Assembly (NCBI GenBank): GCA_900314225.1
Contig: OMUM01000067.1
Coordinates: 1-10,499 of the forward strand
Origin: an uncultured bacterium
Lineage (GTDB): Bacteria; Bacillota_I; Bacilli_A; RF39; UBA660
Direction: 5' to 3'
DNA length: 10,499 bases
Shown: positions 5,537 through 10,499 of the stretch, piece after piece
Numbering within the stretch: the first letter of the stretch is position 1
Layout of the letters: each line of letters opens with the position of its first letter
Translations under genes and position numbers: made by a program
The notes under the pieces: model-generated
Seen by the model: the letters and a program-made list of their open reading frames with translations, nothing else
Databases searched by the model: none
Told to the model about the DNA's origin: nothing

Positions 5537-7337
5537 ACTTGCTATTAATTTCATTATTATTCATATAATTTAATTCCTTATATTCAGCCATTTTTTCTAG
5601 TATTTTATCTCTCTTTGTTTGAATTAATTGATATTTTTTAATTAAATCTTTATCCTTATCGGATAATTCTTCGTTATTATTTATTTTTGAAATAGCACTA
5701 CATAAACTGTAATATTTTGATCCATTGAAATTATCTTGAAAAACATAAAACAAATCATTCATAGCATTAAAATTATCTTCACCAACAACATCAAAAATAT
5801 GCCTCATATTACCATTAGATCTACTTTTTATAATATCTTCTTTATATTTATTAAAAAAGCTATCTACAATAAAATTAGTATGTTCATAACTAGTCAATCC
5901 CTTATACATAAAATCACTTTGTCCATTAAAAATATGAAGATTTTTCTCTTGCATTTTTTCGCATATCTCTTGAGTAATCTTTTCATTAATTATTTCATTA
6001 AATAGTTCATATTCTCTTTTTTCATCACTTGATATGTTATTAGTTAAATCATCTTCCACTATATCCCAACCGCAAACATATTCAGCTTTATTATTCATAA
6101 CTGCATTTAAAGTAAGTTCATATAGATGGTTAAATTCATGTATTATTTTATGATCAGTACCTTCTAAATCATAACCAATTCCAATTGTCACAACAGGAGC
6201 TAATTTAAAACCATTATCTGTTTCTCTAACATAAGTTGAGCTATTTGCCAAAGAAGAATTTCCTTTAAATAGTATATCTTTAGGTTCATTTAAATTAATT
6301 GCATCAAAATCTTTTTGTTCTTTATATATGTCAATATAGGACTTTGTATTTTTAATAAATTCTTGGGAAGCTAATTCATTATATTTATTTTTATCATTAA
6401 TTAGCTTGTCAACTCTTTCAACATTAGGAAAAGAAATATTTGCTTGTACATAATCATCATAATTAGAGCCTAAATTAATTCCCATAGTATTAAAATATTT
6501 AACACGATTATTTTTTATTTCTTTCTTTTCAAAGTCTCTTCCATTTAATAACTTATCATTAGCTATACTACTAAAAAAGTCAAGATATCCATTTCCTCCA
6601 TAACTAGATCCAAATATACCATCAATTTTTTCTCTATCTTTATAATTATATAGTTTATCATTCAAATAATCATTAATTATATTCTTTAAATTATCATCCA
6701 GTAAATCAAGATTATCTAGAATAAATTCCTTTCTATATTTCTTTTTAATAATTGAATATAAATTCTTTAATGATTCTGAATATTTAATATAGCTATTATA
6801 GTCTTTTAAAAATTCATTATATTCATTATAAATTTTATCAATTAATTCACTATCTTTAACTAAATTTAGTATTTCTTCATCATTTAAATACTGATAAAAA
6901 TTAGATAAAGTTATTTTTGGATTAATTTTACTTATTAACTCAATAGTTCTATGAAATTTTTTTTCAAGATTATCATTATCTATATTTTTATTGTTATATT
7001 CATTAACATATTCTTTATAAAAATCACTAAAATATTTTATTGGAACATTAAAGTCAAAATTAAAAACATTTCCTAATAAATCATTTGTACTTAAATTACT
7101 ATGCTTATTTTTTTTAAATTCTTCAATTAACTGAGAAGTAATATCTTTTTTTAATTTAAGAATCATACTACTTAAACTTTCTGAACTAATTGGAGATACA
7201 ACAAGAGCATTATTAAATTTAGCAGTTATCTCATCTCGTTTATCTTCACCATAATATGCAACAAATACCTCAATTATTGTAGGAATCATTTTCTTTATAT
7301 AATTATTACTATCAAAAAATGCCATATAATTTTTCAT
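5535..7337 (-). CDS. Unrecognised 600-aa protein with an HExxH zinc-metallopeptidase motif
   Basis: I do not recognise the family. The protein has an N-terminal, Lys/Asn-rich, mostly helical part (about 1-235), a Gly/Ser-rich break (FGSSYGGNGYLDFF, 242-255), and a C-terminal domain containing IIHEFNHLYE (398-407). HEFNH (400-404) is the HExxH signature of zincin peptidases: two His ligands and a catalytic Glu. About 48 residues later, NEIINEKITQEI (447-458) resembles the second-Glu helix of gluzincins such as thermolysin, so E452 (or E448) is a candidate third zinc ligand. The C-terminus is charged and helical. There is no signal peptide or membrane segment, so a cytoplasmic location is likely. 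The start ATG is preceded by AGGTGA (7344-7349, - strand) and overlaps the stop of the upstream 99-aa gene (ATGA). Base composition looks even more AT-rich than pgk. Peptidase activity and substrate are inference. Confidence 0.85.
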   Translation of the reverse strand: MKNYMAFFDSNNYIKKMIPTIIEVFVAYYGEDKRDEITAKFNNALVVSPISSESLSSMILKLKKDITSQLIEEFKKNKHSNLSTNDLLGNVFNFDFNVPIKYFSDFYKEYVNEYNNKNIDNDNLEKKFHRTIELISKINPKITLSNFYQYLNDEEILNLVKDSELIDKIYNEYNEFLKDYNSYIKYSESLKNLYSIIKKKYRKEFILDNLDLLDDNLKNIINDYLNDKLYNYKDREKIDGIFGSSYGGNGYLDFFSSIANDKLLNGRDFEKKEIKNNRVKYFNTMGINLGSNYDDYVQANISFPNVERVDKLINDKNKYNELASQEFIKNTKSYIDIYKEQKDFDAINLNEPKDILFKGNSSLANSSTYVRETDNGFKLAPVVTIGIGYDLEGTDHKIIHEFNHLYELTLNAVMNNKAEYVCGWDIVEDDLTNNISSDEKREYELFNEIINEKITQEICEKMQEKNLHIFNGQSDFMYKGLTSYEHTNFIVDSFFNKYKEDIIKSRSNGNMRHIFDVVGEDNFNAMNDLFYVFQDNFNGSKYYSLCSAISKINNNEELSDKDKDLIKKYQLIQTKRDKILEKMAEYKELNYMNNNEINSK

Positions 7338-7633
7338 ACTAGTTCACCTAACAAAGATTTAAAATCATCATAATTTTCAGGATAATTACCTTTTCCCTTA
7401 TATATAATATTTTCATTATCTGTAATTAATTCAATAATGAACTCTTCACTATCAAATTCATTATCTCTACCATAATCATATTTCCATAGTACAATCATGT
7501 TAATAAGCTTGCTAATAATTTCATAATTAAATTTAATTTCTTTATTATTATTTTTAATTTTATTATTAAGTATATCTATATTAATATTTAAATTATTAAG
7601 ACCTAAAATATTAATATTAATTTCTTTTAGCAT
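7334..7633 (-). CDS. Small acidic protein of unknown function, first gene of the peptidase operon
   Basis: A 99-aa protein I cannot assign with confidence. Residues 1-33 are low complexity, dominated by Ile, Asn and Leu (18 Asn in the whole protein), and the DNA there is almost all A and T. The C-terminal part runs FDSEEFIIELITDN, then GKGNYPENYDDFKSLLGEL. The G-x-x-x-YP-x-N-[FY] pattern after two beta strands resembles small Firmicutes proteins whose core reads roughly W-x-L-x-I, acidic turn, G-x-x-x-YP; the Trp position is Phe here. The start has GGAGGT (7637-7642, - strand) at short spacing. Its stop overlaps the start of the 600-aa HExxH gene by ATGA, so the two are translationally coupled and probably act together, for example as regulator, inhibitor or partner of the putative peptidase. 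Confidence 0.75.
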   Translation of the reverse strand: MLKEININILGLNNLNINIDILNNKIKNNNKEIKFNYEIISKLINMIVLWKYDYGRDNEFDSEEFIIELITDNENIIYKGKGNYPENYDDFKSLLGELV

Positions 7634-7658
7634 ACTACCTCCATTATCTTACAAATAT

Positions 7659-7667
7659 ATTATAGCA
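7659..7667 (-). promoter_or_regulatory. Extended -10 promoter of the 99-aa/HExxH operon
   Basis: The - strand reads TGCTATAAT, a perfect extended -10 (TGn plus TATAAT), with -10 at 7659-7664 and a predicted start near 7652. I see no convincing -35, which is common for extended -10 promoters. The leader is about 18 bases and contains the GGAGGT ribosome site. Confidence 0.7.
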
Positions 7668-7707
7668 AATAAATAATCTAAAAAATATGAGTTATATGAT
7701 AAATTTA

Positions 7708-7736
7708 TTGACAAAGAATTAAATTGTAAGTATACT
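7708..7736 (+). promoter_or_regulatory. Near-consensus promoter of the DUF4143-type ATPase gene
   Basis: TTGACA (7708-7713), a 17-base spacer, then TATACT (7731-7736) give a strong sigma-A promoter with a start near 7743. GAGGTGAT (7754-7761) is the ribosome site, eight bases before ATG 7770. The promoter is divergent from that of the - strand operon; the two -10 elements are about 67 bases apart. Confidence 0.82.
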
Positions 7737-7738
7737 TA
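7727..7738. repeat. 12-base perfect palindrome over the -10 element
   Basis: TAAGTATACTTA is a perfect inverted repeat that covers the -10 TATACT. AAAT (7721-7724) and ATTT (7739-7742) extend the symmetry imperfectly. It could be a repressor operator for the ATPase gene. In DNA this AT-rich, a chance palindrome is also possible. Confidence 0.4.
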
Positions 7739-7769
7739 ATTTATAAAATATGTGAGGTGATAGCAATAA

Positions 7770-9047
7770 ATGGAACGTAAAATTGATAAATTTCTTCAAA
7801 AATGGAAAATAGATGTTACGAGAAAGCCATTAATCATCTATGGTCCAAGACAGATCGGGAAAACATATTCTGTACTTGAATTTGGTAATAAAGAGTATAA
7901 AAATGTAGTTTATTTCAATACTAACAATAATAAAACTATTAAAGAACTATTTATTAAAGAAAAATCCACGGAAAAAATAGTTTTAAATTTATCCTTATTA
8001 TCTGGTGAAACAATACTTAAAGAAGATACTTTAATTATTTTTGATAACATCAAAGATATTGAAATTACTAAAGGTTTAAAATTATTTGGCAGTGAACATA
8101 GTAAATATCATATTATTGGTATTTTAGCTAAAAAAGAGAAGTTATCAGAAATCATAGGAGAAGAACTTCAATTTAAAAATATGAATGAGATGGATTTTGA
8201 AGAATATCTTTGGGCTCACAACGAAAAAAGCCTATCGGAATTAATTAAAGAATCATTTACAAAAAGAAAAACTTGCCCCTTTCATAAAACTGCCCTTGAA
8301 CTATTCCAAAACTATATAGTAACCGGAGGCCTTCCTGAAGTAATAGATGCTGAACTTGCCGGTAAAAGTGAATATGTTCTTGATTCAATTAAACAAAAAC
8401 TTCTAGATATCTATCTAAAAGAAATAACCGGAGCAAAAAATCTAATTGATATTCCTCGAGGTATAGAAGTCATAGAATCTTTACCAGATCAACTTCAAAA
8501 AGAAAATAAAAAATTTCAATATGGAATAATTGGTCCAGGTAAAAGAGCTAAAGAATATGACTCAAGTATAAATTTTCTTGTCAATAGTCAACTTGTTTAT
8601 AGAAGCTATAAAGTAAAAGACATTAAATCACCATTAAGTAGTCAAAAAGATAATGAAAGCTTTAAATTATACTCAATAGATGATGGAATATTATATACAA
8701 TGTATCATCTAAATTATAAGCAATTTATTAGTAATGAGAATATTAAAGAAATACTATATGAAAATCATATTGCTAAAACACTATCTAGTAATGGATTTAG
8801 CCTATATTACTATCAATCTGATGGTAAAGCTGAAGTGAATTTTGTTGTTCAAAATAGAAAAGGACAAATTATTCCAATAGAATTAACTACAAAAACTAAT
8901 TCTAAAGCAAAATCATTGTCCGTATTTATGAAGAAATTTATTGTACCAGAAGGATATAGAATAACAGAAAATAATTTTCAAACAAAAAAAAGTATCAGAT
9001 ACATTCCAATATATGCAACTTTTTGTTTTGATAATTTATCTATTTAA
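7770..9047 (+). CDS. AAA_14/DUF4143-type ATPase with altered catalytic motifs
   Basis: A 425-aa cytoplasmic protein with the architecture of the common AAA_14 plus DUF4143 proteins: an N-terminal P-loop ATPase, a winged-helix-like middle, and a C-terminal nuclease-like fold. Walker A is intact, GPRQIGKT (25-32). Walker B is TLIIFDNI (87-94), where the usual catalytic Glu after Asp92 is Asn93. The family stretches EYLWAHNEKSL (145-155), VTGGLPEVID (184-193) and DIYLKEITG (213-221) are clear. The C-terminal KAEVNFVVQNRKG (353-365) and IPIELTTKT (368-376) align with the usual AEVDFV and IPIEVK of a PD-(D/E)xK-like core, but Asp is Asn and the Lys is Thr. ATP binding is therefore likely, while hydrolysis and any nuclease activity may be weakened. 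The cellular role of this family is not established. It is a single gene with its own promoter and terminator, divergent from the HExxH operon. Confidence 0.88.
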   Translation: MERKIDKFLQKWKIDVTRKPLIIYGPRQIGKTYSVLEFGNKEYKNVVYFNTNNNKTIKELFIKEKSTEKIVLNLSLLSGETILKEDTLIIFDNIKDIEITKGLKLFGSEHSKYHIIGILAKKEKLSEIIGEELQFKNMNEMDFEEYLWAHNEKSLSELIKESFTKRKTCPFHKTALELFQNYIVTGGLPEVIDAELAGKSEYVLDSIKQKLLDIYLKEITGAKNLIDIPRGIEVIESLPDQLQKENKKFQYGIIGPGKRAKEYDSSINFLVNSQLVYRSYKVKDIKSPLSSQKDNESFKLYSIDDGILYTMYHLNYKQFISNENIKEILYENHIAKTLSSNGFSLYYYQSDGKAEVNFVVQNRKGQIIPIELTTKTNSKAKSLSVFMKKFIVPEGYRITENNFQTKKSIRYIPIYATFCFDNLSI

Positions 9048-9072
9048 CGTTATAATTATATAACGTTTTTTT
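9046..9072 (+). terminator. Rho-independent terminator of the DUF4143-type gene
   Basis: A 9-bp stem pairs AACGTTATA (9046-9054) with TATAACGTT (9059-9067) around an ATTA loop. A run of seven T follows (9066-9072). The left arm begins within the stop codon. Confidence 0.88.
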
Positions 9073-9081
9073 AATTTAATA

Positions 9082-9100
9082 TATAATAAGGTTGAGGTGA
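9082..9100 (+). promoter_or_regulatory. Possible -10 and ribosome binding site of dinB
   Basis: TATAAT at 9082-9087 follows the terminator, but the -35 position (9059-9064) lies inside the terminator stem and matches poorly. A start near 9094 would give a leader of only about 11 bases. The ribosome site GAGGTGA (9094-9100), four bases before ATG 9105, is solid; the promoter is tentative. No Gram-positive LexA box (CGAAC-N4-GTTCG) is visible. Confidence 0.45.
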
Positions 9101-9104
9101 AAAA

Positions 9105-10313
9105 ATGGCTGAAAGAATAATATTTCATATTGATGTAAATAATGCTTTTCTTTCTTGGACAGCAGTATATCTTTTGAAACATGGTTATAAGCAAGATATT
9201 AGAAAAATCCCAGCTATTATTGGAGGAGACGAAGAAACTAGACATGGTATTGTACTCGCTAAAAGTCCAATAGCTAAAAAATATGGTATTGTAACAGCTG
9301 AACCAATCTTCCAAGCTAGGAAAAAATGTCCAAATCTGAAAGTTTTTAAGCCAAATAACTACGAATATTATCAGGAAAAATCATCTGAACTTATGAATTA
9401 TTTAAAAAATTATAGTCCTGATTTAGAACAATTTTCCATTGATGAATGTTTTTTAGATATGACTGGGACAAAATATTTATATAATAATTATATTGATCTA
9501 GCTTATAAGATTAAAGACGAAATAAAAACAAAGTTTGGCTATACAGTAAATATAGGAATTGCAAATAATAAGCTTTGCGCCAAAATGGCAAGTGATTTTG
9601 AAAAGCCAGATAAAGTTCATACTCTCTTTAAAGATGAAATAGAAACAAAACTATGGCCATTACCTGTTGATGATTTATTTATGTGTGGTAAAAGAACAAG
9701 TGAAGAATTACATAAATTACATATAAATACTATAAAAGATTTAAGCGAAGCAAATGATAAATTATTAGAAAAACATTTTCAAACTCAAGGCAGATATTTA
9801 AAGCAATCAGCACTTGGAATTGATGCAAGTCCAGTTATTACTACAAGAGAAATAAGACAAAGCATCAGTACAACAAAAACATTATCCCATGATGAAACAG
9901 ACGAAAATAAACTTGAAGAAATACTCTTTCGACAAGTAGAAGATGTGACAAGAGAACTGCGAGAAAAGAAATTATTCACTAAAACAATCTCTGTTATATA
10001 TAAGGATAATAAATTTAGGAAATATTCTTATCAAGAAACATTTGCTAATCCAACAAACATAACAAAAGAGATACTAACAAAAATAAAAGAAATGTTTAAG
10101 AAAAGTTATAAAGGAGAACCTATAAGATTAATAGGAGTTAGATTATCTAATTTAAGTAAGGAAAAAAATACTCAGATTTCTCTTTTTGATAAAATGGTTA
10201 ATGAAGAACAAAATATTCAATTAACAATAGATGAAATAAACAAAAAATTTGGTGAAAGTGTTATAATGCCTGCTTCAATAAAAACATTCATAGATAAAAA
10301 TAAAGAAAAATAG
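9105..10313 (+). CDS. dinB: Y-family DNA polymerase, DNA polymerase IV type
   Basis: Low-fidelity translesion polymerase that extends past damaged bases at stalled forks. At 402 aa it is full length. The palm has D10 in FHIDVNNAF and D113/E114 in SIDECFLD, the three metal-binding carboxylates. F15 sits at the steric-gate position that excludes ribonucleotides. IGIANNKLCAKMASDFEKP (about 150-168) is the family motif reading GIa.NKllAKiASd..KP. A helix-hairpin-helix thumb (about 187-240) and the little-finger domain (about 245-350) follow. QISLF near residues 357-361 is a classical beta-clamp-binding peptide, so it should be recruited by DnaN. The start has a good ribosome site. No terminator is evident downstream before the next promoter at 10353. 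Confidence 0.95.
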   Translation: MAERIIFHIDVNNAFLSWTAVYLLKHGYKQDIRKIPAIIGGDEETRHGIVLAKSPIAKKYGIVTAEPIFQARKKCPNLKVFKPNNYEYYQEKSSELMNYLKNYSPDLEQFSIDECFLDMTGTKYLYNNYIDLAYKIKDEIKTKFGYTVNIGIANNKLCAKMASDFEKPDKVHTLFKDEIETKLWPLPVDDLFMCGKRTSEELHKLHINTIKDLSEANDKLLEKHFQTQGRYLKQSALGIDASPVITTREIRQSISTTKTLSHDETDENKLEEILFRQVEDVTRELREKKLFTKTISVIYKDNKFRKYSYQETFANPTNITKEILTKIKEMFKKSYKGEPIRLIGVRLSNLSKEKNTQISLFDKMVNEEQNIQLTIDEINKKFGESVIMPASIKTFIDKNKEK

Positions 10314-10352
10314 GAAAAAAGTCTTAAAAATAATAAAAACCTAAAAAAACCC

Positions 10353-10381
10353 TTGCAAAATAAAGAGTTTTCCCTTATAAT
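10353..10381 (+). promoter_or_regulatory. Strong promoter at the right edge
   Basis: TTGCAA (10353-10358), exactly 17 bases, then TATAAT (10376-10381) make a near-consensus sigma-A promoter, with transcription starting near 10387. It drives the structured leader that runs out of the window. The stretch 10314-10352 upstream is A-rich, could act as an UP-like element, and holds no gene. Confidence 0.85.
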
Positions 10382-10386
10382 TTAAT

Positions 10387-10499
10387 ACGTGTGACTGCTT
10401 AGATGTGTGAGGTTGCCGATACTCCAGGATAAGTTGATAACTGGTTATCGGGTTATTTGCACGGAGCAAGTCTATACTAGATATAGGCGAGAGGAGGAT
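10387..10499 (+). ncRNA. Structured mRNA leader, candidate ribosomal-protein (rpsJ/S10 operon) leader
   Basis: This stretch is visibly richer in G and C than the rest of the window and has no credible gene. It can form several hairpins. One pairs CCGATA (10416-10421) with TATCGG (10446-10451), continued by CCAG (10424-10427) with CTGG (10441-10444). TTGC (10457-10460) pairs with GCAA (10466-10469) around ACGGA. CTATA (10472-10476) pairs with TATAG (10482-10486). A competing long-range stem joins GACTGCT (10393-10399) to AGC-A-AGTC (10465-10472, one bulged A) and excludes the TTGC hairpin. The end, GAGAGGAGGAT, is a strong ribosome site, so a start codon should follow just beyond 10499. The words GATGTGTGAGGTTG and GCACGGAGCAAGTC resemble, from memory, leaders before rpsJ in Firmicutes; that assignment is inference. 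Confidence 0.6.
10493..10498 (+). promoter_or_regulatory. Ribosome binding site for a gene beyond the window
   Basis: GGAGGA at the very end is a strong Shine-Dalgarno with no start codon in the remaining base. It implies a gene beginning a few bases past the edge on the + strand. Confidence 0.7.

Noticed and set aside
7543..7620. Almost pure A/T stretch that looks like a simple repeat
   Set aside because: It is coding on the - strand (Ile/Asn/Leu-rich start of the 99-aa protein) with no regular repeat unit.
7685..7699. Direct repeat ATATGA (7685-7690 and 7694-7699) in the divergent intergenic region
   Set aside because: It is only six bases long in very AT-rich DNA; not distinguishable from chance.
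7708..7716. Partial 0A-like TTTGTCAA on the - strand
   Set aside because: It is simply the complement of the TTGACA -35 element and lacks the central G of the box.
9046..9067. AACGTT...AACGTT palindrome before dinB as an SOS (LexA) operator
   Set aside because: It does not match CGAAC-N4-GTTCG and, with its T tail, is better explained as a terminator of the upstream gene.
9928..9935. TTCGACAA within dinB, an 8-base partial 0A box
   Set aside because: It encodes conserved-looking Phe-Arg-Gln codons deep in the gene, far from any promoter; probably chance.
10403..10432. Nine-codon open frame (ATG to TAA) in the right-edge leader, as a leader peptide
   Set aside because: There is no ribosome binding site before it and it lies within the predicted stems; a structured RNA explains the stretch better.
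1..10499. Search for CRISPR arrays, tRNA/rRNA genes, transposases and insertion-sequence ends
   Set aside because: No regularly spaced repeats, cloverleaf-like stretches, transposase motifs or terminal inverted repeats were seen.

Overview
The window reads as chromosomal DNA from a very AT-rich, Gram-positive-type member of the Bacillota (Firmicutes), perhaps a reduced Bacilli/Mollicutes-like gut lineage. The signs are strong GGAGG/AGGTGA ribosome binding sites, sigma-A-like promoters, short T-tailed hairpin terminators, a recognisable Spo0A, and Lys/Asn/Ile-rich proteins. TGA is a true stop here: three genes end in TGA within ATGA overlaps, and Trp is encoded by TGG. This is therefore the standard bacterial code, not the Mycoplasma code. 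The exact lineage is inference.

Bases 1-4663, + strand: one tightly packed operon of pgk, a degenerate GNAT-like protein, a COG0392-type flippase-like membrane protein, a diacylglycerol-glucosyltransferase-like GT4 enzyme, and tpiA. Junctions are overlapping or a few bases long, and a hairpin terminator closes the operon. Two glycolytic enzymes thus bracket two genes that look like membrane glycolipid synthesis and transport.

Bases 4638-5536, + strand: spo0A, the master sporulation regulator, with its own promoter. A perfect 10-base 0A box (Spo0A site) lies inside the loop of the upstream tpiA terminator, which suggests autoregulation. A shared bidirectional terminator separates spo0A from the next unit.

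Bases 5535-7664, - strand: an unrecognised two-gene operon. It encodes a 99-aa acidic protein and, with an ATGA overlap, a 600-aa cytoplasmic-looking protein with an HExxH zinc-peptidase motif and a possible gluzincin third ligand. An extended -10 promoter drives it.

Bases 7708-9072, + strand: divergently transcribed from a near-consensus promoter that carries a 12-base palindrome over its -10. The gene is an AAA_14/DUF4143-type ATPase with an intact Walker A but changed Walker B and nuclease-like residues. Together with the preceding operon it looks like an accessory block between conserved genes.

Bases 9082-10313, + strand: a Y-family DNA polymerase (Pol IV/DinB) with intact catalytic residues and a C-terminal beta-clamp motif. 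Bases 10353-10499: a strong promoter followed by a GC-richer structured leader RNA that ends in a ribosome binding site at the window edge. It is probably the regulated leader of a highly expressed gene just outside; a ribosomal protein operon (rpsJ/S10) is my best guess.
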